DNA of 64,000 nucleotides from Methanosarcina sp. DH2 (GCF_020804225.1 NZ_WJBI01000018.1:8818-72817), one strand, 5' to 3'; positions 9,121 to 19,244 are shown, counted from the stretch's first letter. Made by a program: numbers and translations. Notes: generated from the sequence alone by a model not told the origin.

Positions 9121-9633
9121 AAACTGAACATAAGATAGTTAGACCACAGAGTACCCTTTCTTGCATGTCCTTGCTGCTGTGTAAAACAGAAAATAAAACA
9201 GAAAGAATAAATAAATGCCCTTAAAAACTATCGTACATTCTTTTCGAGAAACTTTTCAAAATATAGGATTCTTTTTATCAGAAGTATGTGATCCTTTTTA
9301 TAAACTTATCAGGAGATTCGAGTTACTTATTTTCCTTGAAATTCTCAGGAGATAAAAACCCATATATTTCTTTCACGGCTACTTGAGAGCAGGCACAACT
9401 TCAGGACGGGGAGTAACCTGAAAACAGCATAATTTAAAAGCAAGTAACGTGTTAAGGATACAAAATATTATTAAACTCTAATATTATACTAATCCGAAAT
9501 CCAGATTATTAACCTTAAAATTCTAAGTCCAGATTGTCAACCTGAAACTCCGGGTCGTGCCGATCTTAAGTTGGGTACCGTTTTAGACCCGGCATTAACC
9601 TTAAATCCAAAAATCAGACACAGGAGCAATTTA
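9121..9633. other. AT-rich leader/promoter region of threonine synthase
   Basis: There is no supported gene here. The stretch holds several TATA-like tracts (for example near 9480) and repeated TCCAGATT motifs (9500-9535). An open frame continues upstream of the threonine synthase start to 9571, but it lacks conserved sequence. Confidence 0.5.
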
Positions 9634-10851
9634 ATGTATCATTTGAAATGTATCGAGTGCGGTGCAGAGTATTCTAAAGATGAAGTAATCTATACCTGCA
9701 GCGAGTGTGATGGGCTGCTTGACGTTATTTACGATTATTCCTCAATTGAACTTGACATGGAAAAACTGAAGACCGAATGCCCTTCAGTCTGGAAATACGC
9801 AAAACTTCTCCCTATCGAAAGGGAGCCTGTGACTATAAAGGAAGGCGGGACTCCCCTCTACAAATGCGACCGCCTTGCTGAAAAAATAGGAATTAAGGAA
9901 CTTTATGTAAAACACGAGGGCATGAACCCGACCGGTTCCTTCAAAGACAGGGGGATGACAGTTGGGGTTACAAAAGCGCTTGAGCTCGGTATGAAGACCG
10001 TCGCCTGCGCATCAACCGGAAATACCTCAGCCGCCCTTGCGATCTACGGGGCAAAAGCAGGAATCCCTGTTGTTGTGCTGCTTCCGGCAGGAAAAGTTGC
10101 CCTTGGAAAGATAGCCCAGGCCCTGATGCACGGAGCAAAGGTCCTCAGCATCCGCGGAAACTTTGATGATGCACTTTCTCTTGTGCGCACACTATGTTCC
10201 CAGGAAAAGATCTATCTTTTAAACTCAATCAACCCATACAGGCTGGAAGGCCAGAAAACCATTGGCTTTGAAATTGCAGATCAGCTCGGCTTCAAAGTGC
10301 CTGACAGAATTGTCCTGCCCGTAGGAAATGCAGGGAATATTACTGCTATCTACAAGGGATTCAGGGAGTTTAAAATACTCGGAATAACGGATTCTCTTCC
10401 GAAAATGACCGGAATCCAGGCAGAAGGCTCCTGTCCCATAGTAAAAGCCATAAAATGCGGGGCTCTGGAAATTATTCCTGAAGAGCACCCGGAGACCGTT
10501 GCAACTGCAATAAGGATTGGAAACCCTGTAAACGCAACAAAAGCCCTCAGTGCAATCCGGGAATCCGGCGGGACTGCGGAGTCCGTTACCGACGAAGAAA
10601 TCCTTGCAGCCCAGAAAGACCTGGCAAGGCTCGAAGGCATAGGGGTCGAACCTGCAAGCGCAGCCTCGGTTGCAGGGCTTAAGAAACTCGTTGATATGGG
10701 TGTTATAGGCAGGGATGAAACCGTCGTTTGCATTACTACAGGGCATCTCCTTAAAGACCCTCAGACTGTGATTGATATCTGCGAAGAGCCGACTGTTGTT
10801 GATGCAAACATAGAATCCATCCGGGAAGCAATTTTCGGAAAGGCAAAATAA
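9634..10851 (+). CDS. thrC: Threonine synthase
   Basis: The enzyme converts O-phospho-L-homoserine to threonine using pyridoxal phosphate. The N-terminus has a four-cysteine zinc-binding pattern (CIECG...CSEC). The PLP lysine lies in GSFKDRGM, and ASTGNTSAALA and LPVGNAGN follow as the phosphate-binding loops. I chose the ATG at 9634 (405 residues) over the ATG at 9571 because AGGAG sits seven bases upstream and the protein then begins MYHLKCIECG, as in other archaeal members. The gene appears monocistronic. Confidence 0.93.
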   Translation: MYHLKCIECGAEYSKDEVIYTCSECDGLLDVIYDYSSIELDMEKLKTECPSVWKYAKLLPIEREPVTIKEGGTPLYKCDRLAEKIGIKELYVKHEGMNPTGSFKDRGMTVGVTKALELGMKTVACASTGNTSAALAIYGAKAGIPVVVLLPAGKVALGKIAQALMHGAKVLSIRGNFDDALSLVRTLCSQEKIYLLNSINPYRLEGQKTIGFEIADQLGFKVPDRIVLPVGNAGNITAIYKGFREFKILGITDSLPKMTGIQAEGSCPIVKAIKCGALEIIPEEHPETVATAIRIGNPVNATKALSAIRESGGTAESVTDEEILAAQKDLARLEGIGVEPASAASVAGLKKLVDMGVIGRDETVVCITTGHLLKDPQTVIDICEEPTVVDANIESIREAIFGKAK

Positions 10852-10935
10852 AGCCGGAAAAACATAGTCGATTAAAGGATCAGACTAATTAGGTTAATCT
10901 GATTAATTTAAAAATCTGATTGATTTAAAAATCAG

Positions 10936-10999
10936 ATTAATCAGAGAGTCAATTAATCAGAGAGTCAATTAATCAGAGAGTCAATTAATCAGAGAACCC
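10936..10999. repeat. 16-base tandem repeat, four units
   Basis: Four copies of ATTAATCAGAGAGTCA lie head to tail, the last with its final bases changed. They sit in the 355-base gap between threonine synthase and LeuRS, where no gene is seen. Partial TTAATCTGATTAA inverted motifs precede them. Confidence 0.85.
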
Positions 11000-11206
11000 T
11001 ACCAGTTAGATAAGAAGATAAGTATTTACGTGTCGGAACCGTAAGCAGTTGAAAGATTGATAGCCGGTGTTCGGTATCCCTCAATCCTTTAAATTTTTCC
11101 GGGATGTCTTATCAGCTTTCCTAACCGTTGCTATTATTATTCACATCTTATGATTCTATTTCAGATTCTTTTATACTATAATAATTATCTGTGGGCGTGA
11201 AAATGA

Positions 11207-14107
11207 ATGGAGCAGGACTATAAGCCTCACGATATCGAAGACAAATGGCAGAAAAAATGGAATGAGAGCCGGATTTTTCAGGCTGAACCGGATAAGCGGG
11301 AAAAGTTTTTCATAACAATCCCCTACCCCTACCTTAACGGAAACCTGCACGCAGGACATACCCGGACCTTCACAATAGGCGATGTGGTAGCAAGGCACAA
11401 AAGGATGCTCGGGTACAATGTACTTTACCCGATGGGCTTCCACGTAACCGGCACACCTATTGTGGGACTTGCCGAACTGATTGCAAGCCGGGACCCGCAG
11501 ACAATGGACGTCTATGAGCGTCTGCACGGGATCCCAGGAGATATCCTGCCTACGCTCGATACCCCCGAAAAAATTGTGGATTATTTCAAGCTGGAAGCCG
11601 AGAAAGCCATGCGCATGATCGGGTACTCCATCGATTGGAGGCGAAAGTTCACAACAACTGACCCTACATACAAAAAGTTCATAGAGTGGCAGTACATCAG
11701 GCTTGGAGAAAAGGACCTGATCGTGAAAGGTTCTCACCCGGTGAAATGGTGCCCGAACGACAACAACCCTGTTGAAGACCACGATATCCTGCACGGAGAA
11801 GAAGCTACAATCGTGGAGTATACTCTAATAAAATTCAGGCATAAAGACCTGGTCCTCCCCTGTGCCACCCTCAGGCCTGAAACAACATACGGAGTGACTA
11901 ATCTCTGGATCAACCCCGAAGTCGGCTACGTAAAAGCCAGGGTTGAGAAAGACGGAAACGAAGAGTTCTGGGTTGTCAGCAGGGAAGCTTTCAGGAAACT
12001 CACCTTTACGGACAGGACAGTTGAGTATATTGAGGATGTGCCTGCAAAATCCATCATAGGGATAAAACTTACAAACCCGGTAACAGGAAATGAAGTAATC
12101 TCCCTTCCAGCGTCCTTCGTAAGGCCTGAAAATGGAAGCGGGATAGTGATGAGTGTCCCTGCACATGCGCCATTTGACTACCTCGCCCTCCGCGACCTCT
12201 ATGACGCTGACCTGAGCGAGTACGGGATAACCGAAGACCTCAGGAGAATCGAACTGATTTCTCTGATCCGGGTGCCCGAATTCGGGGAATTCCCTGCAAA
12301 AGAAATCGTCGAGAGCATGGGAATTGCAAACCAGAAAGACCCTAAAGCTGAGGAAGCCACAAAGATCGTGTACAGGAGAGAGTTCCACGGTGGAGTCCTT
12401 AAGGACCTTACAGGGAAATATAAAGGATACCCGGTTTCCAAAATAAAAGACATACTGACCAGGGACTTAATTGCTTCAAACGCAGGAGAAGTCTTCTATG
12501 AATTCAGCGAACCCGTGGTCTGCCGCTGCGGGACTCCCTGTGTTGTAAATATGGTAAAAGGGCAGTGGTTCCTTAACTACTCAAATCCTGATTGGAAAGC
12601 AAAGGTTTACAAATGCCTCGACCAGATGCGGATTATTCCCGCAGAGTACAGAGTCGAGTTCGAAAACAAGGTTGATTGGCTCAAGGACAAGGCATGTGCC
12701 CGCAGGAAAGGGCTTGGGACCCGCTTCCCTCTTGACAAAGAATGGTTGATTGAGTCCCTCGGGGATTCGACAATCTACATGAGTTATTATATCATTGCCA
12801 GGTTCATAGAGAGAGGCGAGCTTGCCCTTGAACAGCTTACCCTTTCATTCTTCGACTATGTCCTTCTCGGAAAAGGCGATTCGGTAGCAGTTTCTGCGGA
12901 AACAGGCCTCAAACAGGAACTCGTGGAAGAAATTCGCAGCCACTTTAACTACTGGTACCCGGTTGACCTGCGCTCTTCCGGAAAGGACCTTGTCCCGAAC
13001 CACCTGCTCTTCTTCCTCTTCCATCATGTAGCTCTCTTTGAAGAGGAAAACTGGCCAAAGGCTCTTGCAGTAAATGGTTTTGTCTCCCTTGAAGGACAGA
13101 AGATGAGTAAGTCCAAAGGGCCTATCCTGACCCTGGAAAGTGCGGTTAGCGCTTACGGTGCAGATATAACAAGGATGTATATCCTCTCAACAGCCGAACA
13201 GACCCAGGACGCCGACTGGCAGAAAGCAGGAATCGATTCCGCCCGCAGGCAGGTAGACAGGTTCTATTCCTTTGCAAAGGAAGTTATCGACAGCGGAAAA
13301 AGGGCAGACCTCAGCACAGAGCTAAAGCAGATCGACCGCTGGATGCTTTCGAGGATGCAGAACTACATAAAAGAGACAAATACTGCCCTTGACTCCATCC
13401 AGACGCGGGAAGCTATCCAGAACTCCTTCTTCCTGCTCCTTAACGATATCAGGTGGTACCAGAGGAGAGGCGGAGAAAATCTGCTTTACTACGTACTGGA
13501 CAACTGGGTAAGGCTTATGACTCCTTTTACCCCGCACCTCTGTGAAGAGATCTGGGAAGCCATGGGGCATGAAGACCCTATCTCCCTTGCGCAGTACCCG
13601 CTCTACAATGAAGACCTTATAGATGATGGCGCAGAGCTTGCAGAAGAGGCTGTAAAGAGTACGTTGAACGATATTGAAGAGATCATAAGGGTAACAAAGA
13701 TGACCCCGCAAAAAGTCTACCTCTACACCTCGCCTGCCTGGAAAGCCGCAGCCATAAAGTGCGCCTGCGAACTGCAGGTAGAAGCTCCCCTTGAAGTAGG
13801 CACCCTGATCAAAACCCTGATGGCAAACCCTGACCTGAAGCGTTTTGGCAAGGAGATCCCGAAATTCGTCCAGAAAATAGTGCCCGAGTTCAAGAGCGGG
13901 GGTGCCGAGCGCTACGAGACCTTTGCCTACCTCGGCCTTGATGAACAGGCTCTCCTGAAAGAATCAGCTTCTTTCCTGGAAAAAGAAATTGGCTGCCCGA
14001 TTGAGATCCAGAGTGCTGATTTGCCGGAGTATGACCCGCAGAAAAAGTCCAGGTTTGCAGAACCTTTGAGGCCTGCAATTTATATTGAGGCAAAGAAGGA
14101 AGAGTAA
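11207..14107 (+). CDS. leuS: Leucyl-tRNA synthetase (archaeal/eukaryotic type)
   Basis: A class I synthetase of 966 residues that charges tRNA-Leu. The HIGH motif appears as HAGH at 48-51 after PYPYLNGNL, and KMSKS is at 632-636 in GQKMSKSKG. The large CP1 editing domain lies between (about residues 180-450, with LRPETTYGVTN). The length and the order of insertions fit the archaeal type. The ATG at 11207 is used because the overlapping ATG at 11203 hits a stop within seven codons. A TATA-like TTTATACTATA lies 30 bases upstream, so the leader may be very short. Confidence 0.95.
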   Translation: MEQDYKPHDIEDKWQKKWNESRIFQAEPDKREKFFITIPYPYLNGNLHAGHTRTFTIGDVVARHKRMLGYNVLYPMGFHVTGTPIVGLAELIASRDPQTMDVYERLHGIPGDILPTLDTPEKIVDYFKLEAEKAMRMIGYSIDWRRKFTTTDPTYKKFIEWQYIRLGEKDLIVKGSHPVKWCPNDNNPVEDHDILHGEEATIVEYTLIKFRHKDLVLPCATLRPETTYGVTNLWINPEVGYVKARVEKDGNEEFWVVSREAFRKLTFTDRTVEYIEDVPAKSIIGIKLTNPVTGNEVISLPASFVRPENGSGIVMSVPAHAPFDYLALRDLYDADLSEYGITEDLRRIELISLIRVPEFGEFPAKEIVESMGIANQKDPKAEEATKIVYRREFHGGVLKDLTGKYKGYPVSKIKDILTRDLIASNAGEVFYEFSEPVVCRCGTPCVVNMVKGQWFLNYSNPDWKAKVYKCLDQMRIIPAEYRVEFENKVDWLKDKACARRKGLGTRFPLDKEWLIESLGDSTIYMSYYIIARFIERGELALEQLTLSFFDYVLLGKGDSVAVSAETGLKQELVEEIRSHFNYWYPVDLRSSGKDLVPNHLLFFLFHHVALFEEENWPKALAVNGFVSLEGQKMSKSKGPILTLESAVSAYGADITRMYILSTAEQTQDADWQKAGIDSARRQVDRFYSFAKEVIDSGKRADLSTELKQIDRWMLSRMQNYIKETNTALDSIQTREAIQNSFFLLLNDIRWYQRRGGENLLYYVLDNWVRLMTPFTPHLCEEIWEAMGHEDPISLAQYPLYNEDLIDDGAELAEEAVKSTLNDIEEIIRVTKMTPQKVYLYTSPAWKAAAIKCACELQVEAPLEVGTLIKTLMANPDLKRFGKEIPKFVQKIVPEFKSGGAERYETFAYLGLDEQALLKESASFLEKEIGCPIEIQSADLPEYDPQKKSRFAEPLRPAIYIEAKKEE

Positions 14108-14322
14108 AAACTCATAGGGGAGATTTACTCAAACCCCTATAATCAAGGAACTCTATAAAAGCATGGAAGATACAGAGCATGGAAGATACGGAAAAACCTC
14201 TATAACCACGAAGATGAGGAAAACACCAAGAAACTATATTCCGTATCTCCTCTATTCTTTTTTGTATGCTTTAACTTGATTTAAAATTAGTAAGGAATCT
14301 TGCGCATGGCAATAAATAAAAA

Positions 14323-15240
14323 TCAATAAAGCTCGGTTCTCCGATCTTCAAAAACAGGAATTGCTTTTCGGATTTCATCTTTCCCGGACAGGTCAAGGTC
14401 GCAAACAATTACGCATTCTTTATCCCCTGCATCGGCTTTTACTTCACCCCAGGCATCGATAATCATTGAGTTTCCGAAGTAACTGCAGTCAGGAGCAGAA
14501 CCTGTACGGTTGCAGGCGACGTGAGGGATCTGGTTTTCGATTGCTCTTGCCTTTGCAAGAATCTTCCAGTGCTCGGACCTTGGGTTAGGAAAGGCGGCTG
14601 TGGTCACAAGCAGATCAGAGCCGGAAAGAGCCAGTTTTCTTGCAACTTCGGGAAAGCGAATCTCGTAACAAATCTCAAAGCCAATTTTCAGGTTTTGCTT
14701 TTTCAGGGCAATAGGCTCTATTGAACTGCCCTTTGAGAAATAACTATTTTCTTTTTTGAAAGGGTGAGTTTTACGGTAAGTGCCTGCAAGGTTTCCGGAC
14801 TCAAAACAAAAGCCGAGATTATAGTAGAGAGCAGAATTGTAGCAGAGAGCAGAATTGTAGCAGAGAGCAGAGCTTTTACTTTCCGGTACTTCCTTTTCTT
14901 CTCCGGAAAAATAATTTACCCTCTCTGTAAAACTGTTTTTTCCACCATCTCTTCCACTTTCTTCTCCAATATCTTCCCCACTATCTTTTTGAATAATTGA
15001 ACCCAGGATGATACAGTCGTTGGCTTCGGAAAAACATGCCAGGTTCTCAAGAACCGGGGAAGGAAAGCTTTCTGATGCATAATCGAGATTTTCATAGCAA
15101 AAGCCTGTGGAAAAGACCTCGGGAAGAACAACTAATTCGGCTCCTCTCTCAACGGCCTTGAAAGCCATGTAAAGGGCTTTTTCAAGGTTTTCCTGCTTCT
15201 TGCAGTGAAGCACATCCATCTGGATACAGGCAACTTTCAT
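14323..15240 (-). CDS. Nitrilase-superfamily C-N hydrolase with a repeat-bearing insert
   Basis: A 305-residue amidase of the carbon-nitrogen hydrolase superfamily. The catalytic triad is visible: Glu41 in LPEVFSTGF, Lys157 in GTYRKTHPF and Cys191 in FEICYEIRFPE. Relatives act on amides such as omega-amides of 2-oxo acids, but I cannot assign the substrate. Residues about 84-146 are an insert rich in Ser, Glu and Gly, carrying three near-identical 18-base repeats (SALCYN units). It lies between the beta strand holding the CIILGS segment and the lysine loop. The gene is downstream of and on the same strand as the 15358-16008 gene (117-base gap). Confidence 0.85.
   Translation of the reverse strand: MKVACIQMDVLHCKKQENLEKALYMAFKAVERGAELVVLPEVFSTGFCYENLDYASESFPSPVLENLACFSEANDCIILGSIIQKDSGEDIGEESGRDGGKNSFTERVNYFSGEEKEVPESKSSALCYNSALCYNSALYYNLGFCFESGNLAGTYRKTHPFKKENSYFSKGSSIEPIALKKQNLKIGFEICYEIRFPEVARKLALSGSDLLVTTAAFPNPRSEHWKILAKARAIENQIPHVACNRTGSAPDCSYFGNSMIIDAWGEVKADAGDKECVIVCDLDLSGKDEIRKAIPVFEDRRTELY
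14822..14875 (-). repeat. 18-base tandem repeat inside the nitrilase gene
   Basis: Three 18-base units (TAGCAGAGAGCAGAATTG type) sit in frame in the nitrilase gene and encode SALCYN, SALCYN and SALYYN. The unit length is a multiple of three, so gain or loss of copies keeps the reading frame. Confidence 0.9.
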
Positions 15241-15357
15241 ATTTGGACCAGCAGTATAAGGTATAGGTTAATATTTGCAGTTTGAGTCCTGCTTGTAATT
15301 TCTATCTGTGTAAAGGTTTACAGGATTGAATATCTCAGGATTGGTATTATTGGTCTT

Positions 15358-16008
15358 TCAGGGCAGCAGAGTGGTTTGCTTGCTTTTTGCTACGAGACCT
15401 TCGAGGTCTATCCTGTGTTTTATCATCCCTGCAAGTACTTCATTTGCAAGCTTTGTTACCTCTTCCCTGTTCTCCCGGATTTCATATGCAGGGTCATCAG
15501 GGGGGATCTCTATTTTAGTTATATCGGCTCTGGCCTTTTTCAGGTAAGAGTCGGGGGCTTCACAAACAATTCCGGGTTTTTCCATGTACTGGTCAAGGTG
15601 CTTCTGGGTGATCCCTGCAAGTTTTAACTCCCTGCGGAAACAGGGCCTTTCGAAAAGTCTGGAAATTACATACACGCCGACAGGAATCCGGAAGTCCAGA
15701 TCGATTTTAAGGAGTTGGGTCCTGAAAGTGAGGTAAATGTCATCAGGATTGGAGGAATCTGCTAGCCTGAGTTCCCTGCTTTTTTCTTGCAGAGGCTCCC
15801 TACCTTTTTCAGGCAGAGCATAGATTTTGGCAGGGGGGACTTCGATCTCCTCCAGAAGTTCAAGGTCCCTGAGTGCCCTGAGGTAGCCAGTAAGAACCAG
15901 CCTGTGTTCTTCTATTCCTCCAGCTTTCAGTTCCCGCGAGAGTCCGCTTATTGAGAGCTGCCTGCCGTCAAGCAGTTCTATAACTTTAAGGTTGAGTTTC
16001 TCTGCCAT
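15358..16008 (-). CDS. Winged-helix-like protein, function unknown
   Basis: A 216-residue soluble protein. The N-terminal 60 residues (LNLKVIELLDGRQLSISGLSREL..., then LTGYLRALRDLELLEE) look like a winged helix-turn-helix domain. The C-terminal half is helical with VISRLFERPCFRRELKLAG and a terminal VTKLANEVLAGMIKHRI helix. I do not recognise a named family. It may be a DNA-binding regulator. The ATG at 16008 follows a GGCAGAGAAA stretch. The nitrilase gene lies downstream on the same strand. Confidence 0.7.
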   Translation of the reverse strand: MAEKLNLKVIELLDGRQLSISGLSRELKAGGIEEHRLVLTGYLRALRDLELLEEIEVPPAKIYALPEKGREPLQEKSRELRLADSSNPDDIYLTFRTQLLKIDLDFRIPVGVYVISRLFERPCFRRELKLAGITQKHLDQYMEKPGIVCEAPDSYLKKARADITKIEIPPDDPAYEIRENREEVTKLANEVLAGMIKHRIDLEGLVAKSKQTTLLP

Positions 16009-16593
16009 TTTCTCTGCCTTTATATCGAGATCAGGGTTAATTAATAGTAGTTCTGTCTTCAGGCCTTAGGCCAGAAAAACACAATCTCCTGCTACAGTAA
16101 CGCATGTAATCAGGTCCGCACTTCCGAAAGCCTCCGGAAAAAACTGAATTTTTTCCCGATTAAAAAAACTGCGGACAGGAAAATTGCAGGGAGTAACACA
16201 CGATGTAATTATCCTGCATGATATAAAGCTTATGAGAGATTTTGATAAAGGGCTGGAAAGTAAAAGAATTTCGGTAAAAAGTATTAAAAAGAGAGAATAT
16301 CAGTAAAAATGCATAAAAGTAAAAAACTTTAGAAGTTACAGACAAGCTTTGAGCAAATCGAATTATTAACAGAGATGGATAAAAATAGAAGGACTTCAGG
16401 TTGAAAAAAACACGTTAAAATCTCCTGAAAAACTCATTAAAATATAATAGTATAGAAATGAATTTCTACAATCCACTAACATGTGAAGAAACACAAATCG
16501 GATTTCTGTCCAGCGAAATTGAAGGGCAACGCTTAAAAATAATAATTGCTATCTGATTTAAGCTTAAACTGGTGATATTTCAAGGATGTAAAA
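16009..16593. other. 585-base region without a gene
   Basis: This is a divergent promoter region between the minus-strand gene at 16008 and pdaD. It is AT-rich with TATA-like tracts such as AAAATATAATAG near 16440. I see no coding sequence, RNA gene or clear hairpin. Confidence 0.5.
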
Positions 16594-17091
16594 ATGATTG
16601 CAAAGTTAATTCCAAGAAAAGTATTTTTTACAAGCGGAGTCGGTACACACCCCGAACAACTGGAATCATTTGAGGTCTCACTTCGGGATGCAGGTATCGA
16701 AAAATTTAACCTGGTAACTGTAAGTTCTATCTTGCCCCCCAAATGTGAAATTGTGACAAAGGAAGAAGGTTTGAAAGAACTGAGCCCTGGAGAGGTAGTT
16801 TTCTGTGTAATGTCCAGAATATCTTCCAATGAGCCCGGGAGAACATTGAGTACTTCCGTAGGATGCGCACTTCCCGGGGACATTAGCAAGCATGGCTATA
16901 TTTCTGAGTATCATGCTTACGGGGAAAATACACAGGATGTAGGAGAACATGCCATAAAACTTGCAGGAAGCATGTACAGCACCTGGACAAATGAGGCACC
17001 TCTAAAAACCTTCAGTATTCCCAGATCATCCTTCTTACAAGAAAGCGGGAACTGGATGACAGTAATATCCGCAGCAGTTTTTATTATTTAA
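16594..17091 (+). CDS. pdaD: Pyruvoyl-dependent arginine decarboxylase
   Basis: A 165-residue proenzyme that makes agmatine from arginine, the first step of archaeal polyamine synthesis. The family cleaves itself between two serines to create the pyruvoyl group. Here they are Ser44-Ser45 in LVTVSSILPPK. KVFFTSGVGTHPEQLESFE at the N-terminus, the GEVVFCVMSR strand and the GYISEYHAYGE segment are the conserved features. The length fits the family. The neighbouring deoxyhypusine synthase, 530 bases downstream, needs spermidine, which is made from agmatine. Confidence 0.93.
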   Translation: MIAKLIPRKVFFTSGVGTHPEQLESFEVSLRDAGIEKFNLVTVSSILPPKCEIVTKEEGLKELSPGEVVFCVMSRISSNEPGRTLSTSVGCALPGDISKHGYISEYHAYGENTQDVGEHAIKLAGSMYSTWTNEAPLKTFSIPRSSFLQESGNWMTVISAAVFII

Positions 17092-17620
17092 ACAAGATGA
17101 GTTCCATACAGGGTTTCGAGTCTTACACGGACTCAGGTAATACTGTTGCTTCATATACATTATAGCAGTATTATACAGACATTATTTGTTTACAGATGAT
17201 GTATATTTACAGATAGTACATATTTACTGATACTGTCTGTTACAACGCTTTGTTTACCGATATACCCCCAAGATCACTCATCAGAGCGTTATTATCAAGT
17301 ATTCAGGTTGTTATCCAGCACCTGAGCATCATTGAAAGCTATCCAACCATTTACAACTATCTTAGAAACAATCTATTACACTCATTTCACTCTTAACTCA
17401 TAACCATAAATACAGCAAATCTGTCTTCCTTCGGAGAAGCCTGTATCTGTAAGGAGTCCTCAGGCAAGAGGGTCTGCATATATTGATATTTAATAAAAAA
17501 TATATAATCCTTTAACGTTATTTGCGTCTCTTACCGTTTATTGCCGGGCACCTGTAAGACAGGATGTTAAGGGTCACAGGCAAAACCTATCGCGATCTGC
17601 TTATTTATGTGGAGAATGGT
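17092..17620. other. Region between pdaD and deoxyhypusine synthase
   Basis: About 530 bases with no gene. Repeated TTTACAGATARTRYATATTTAC-like phrases occur around 17180-17235. An in-frame extension of the next gene reaches 17564, but a better start lies at 17621. Confidence 0.5.
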
Positions 17621-18658
17621 ATGCATCACAATGTATTTACAAACAACCCAACCGTTCCAATTGATGTAAAGGACAGGTCTGTAAGTGAATTAATGGACGG
17701 AATGCTAAAGACCGGCTTCCAGGGCAGGAAACTGGCTGAGTCGGTCCAGGCCTGGCATAACATGCTCAAAGAAAAGGACACGACTGTGCTTATGGGCTTA
17801 TCCGGAGCCATGGTTCCTGCCGGCATGCGCAGGGTAATTTCCTATATGATCCGGGAAAGAATGATCGACTGCCTTGTAAGCACAGGGGCAAACCTGTTCC
17901 ATGACTCTCACGAAGCCCTTGGCAGGAAGCACTATGTGGGTTCACATCTGGCTGATGATGAAAAACTTTTTGAACACGGTGTGGACAGGATTTATGATGT
18001 CTTTGCAGTTGAAGAGGAATTCAGAACTGCAGATAACCTGATTGCGGATTTTGCAGAGGAAATTGGAGAGATCACCTGTTCCTCAAGAGAGTTCATGTAT
18101 CTTCTTGGAAAGGAGCTTGTAAAGAGAGGAGCTGCTGAGGACTCAATAGTAGTAAGTGCATACAGGCACAACGTCCCGATATTTGTACCTGCACTGTCAG
18201 ACAGTTCTATAGGTATAGGGCTTACTATTGCAAGGAGAAGAGGGCTGAAACTTGAAATAGACCAGATAAAAGATGTTGACGAAATCACTCAGATTGTGGA
18301 AAAATCAGAACATACAGGTGTAGTCTATATAGGAGGCGGTGTCCCGAAGAACTTTATCCAGCAGACAGAAGTAATAGCTTCTATTCTGGGAATGGATATC
18401 GGTGGGCATGAATATGCTATCCAGTATACTTCAGATTCTCCGCACTGGGGAGGACTCTCAGGCTGCACTTTTGATGAAGCAGTTTCCTGGGGTAAGATCG
18501 CAGCTCAGGCAAAAAAGGTACAGGTTTTTGTGGATGCTACCATAGCCCTCCCAATTGTTGTCCATGCACTGCACGAGAAATCACGTGACCTGAAGCGTAA
18601 TGCCCCTGTTTTTTCCTGGGATGGCCCCGAAGGGCTTGATATTACTTATAACGAATAA
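17621..18658 (+). CDS. dys: Deoxyhypusine synthase
   Basis: The enzyme transfers the aminobutyl group of spermidine to a lysine of archaeal IF-5A (first step to hypusine). With the start at 17621 it has 345 residues. A GGAG ribosome site lies six bases upstream, and the product begins MHHNVFTNNPTVPIDVK. The internal lysine that carries the enzyme intermediate is Lys243 in GGGVPKNF. VSTGANLFHD, HYAIQYTSDSP-like (HEYAIQYTSDSPHWGG) and GLSG motifs make the NAD/spermidine site. An upstream ATG (17564) would add 19 residues with no conserved pattern. Confidence 0.93.
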   Translation: MHHNVFTNNPTVPIDVKDRSVSELMDGMLKTGFQGRKLAESVQAWHNMLKEKDTTVLMGLSGAMVPAGMRRVISYMIRERMIDCLVSTGANLFHDSHEALGRKHYVGSHLADDEKLFEHGVDRIYDVFAVEEEFRTADNLIADFAEEIGEITCSSREFMYLLGKELVKRGAAEDSIVVSAYRHNVPIFVPALSDSSIGIGLTIARRRGLKLEIDQIKDVDEITQIVEKSEHTGVVYIGGGVPKNFIQQTEVIASILGMDIGGHEYAIQYTSDSPHWGGLSGCTFDEAVSWGKIAAQAKKVQVFVDATIALPIVVHALHEKSRDLKRNAPVFSWDGPEGLDITYNE

Positions 18659-18722
18659 TCACATTACAAATCTTTATTATATTTGAAAGCTGATAACATA
18701 AGGCGAGAAGGAGAGGACATAA

Positions 18723-19244
18723 ATGGGTAAACGAACTCGAATAATTAACGATCCTTCCTATTTAGTACCATTACTCAGGACTTTTGGATCCAGAACCCAT
18801 AAAAGAATATTCGATGCACTTTCTAACAAATGGATGACAAGAACGGAAATCGATGAGTTTATAGGTTCGGACTCATCAAAAAGCCTTCATATTCTGAAAA
18901 AAGCCGGGCTCCTTGAAAGTCAGTGGAGAGTCCCCGAAGCAGGACAAAAACCCTCAAAAGAATACCACAGTTCTTATTCAAAGGTTCAGGTTAACTTTCA
19001 GTGCTCCTTTGAAGACCTCAGCGACATCATTATGCTGACCTTCAAGCCGTATGAAGAAGTTAAGGATGCTATGGAAGAACTGGAAAGACTGGTAGAAGAG
19101 GGCAACACCTCAATGAGTAACCTCACAAGGACTCTTAATAAGAATCCGTTCTATATTTGTGCTGTTGCCCGCAGGTCCGAAAGGCTTTCAGTAATGGGGC
19201 AAAGGCTAAAAGTAATTGAAGATGTTGAGGAGAATTACGATTGA
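18723..19244 (+). CDS. ArsR-like winged-helix regulator
   Basis: A 173-residue protein. Residues about 12-65 (LVPLLRTFGSRTHKRIFDAL, then TRTEIDEFIGSDSSKSLHILKKAGLLE) form a winged-helix DNA-binding domain of ArsR type. The rest is a helical segment that probably mediates dimers. The ligand is unknown. GGAGAGG lies eight bases before the ATG. The gene overlaps the next regulator by one base (TGATG), so the two are cotranslated, and it starts 64 bases after deoxyhypusine synthase on the same strand. Confidence 0.8.
   Translation: MGKRTRIINDPSYLVPLLRTFGSRTHKRIFDALSNKWMTRTEIDEFIGSDSSKSLHILKKAGLLESQWRVPEAGQKPSKEYHSSYSKVQVNFQCSFEDLSDIIMLTFKPYEEVKDAMEELERLVEEGNTSMSNLTRTLNKNPFYICAVARRSERLSVMGQRLKVIEDVEENYD

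Noticed and set aside
9571-9633. Longer start for threonine synthase
   Set aside because: The added 21 residues have no conserved pattern, and a good ribosome site precedes the ATG at 9634.
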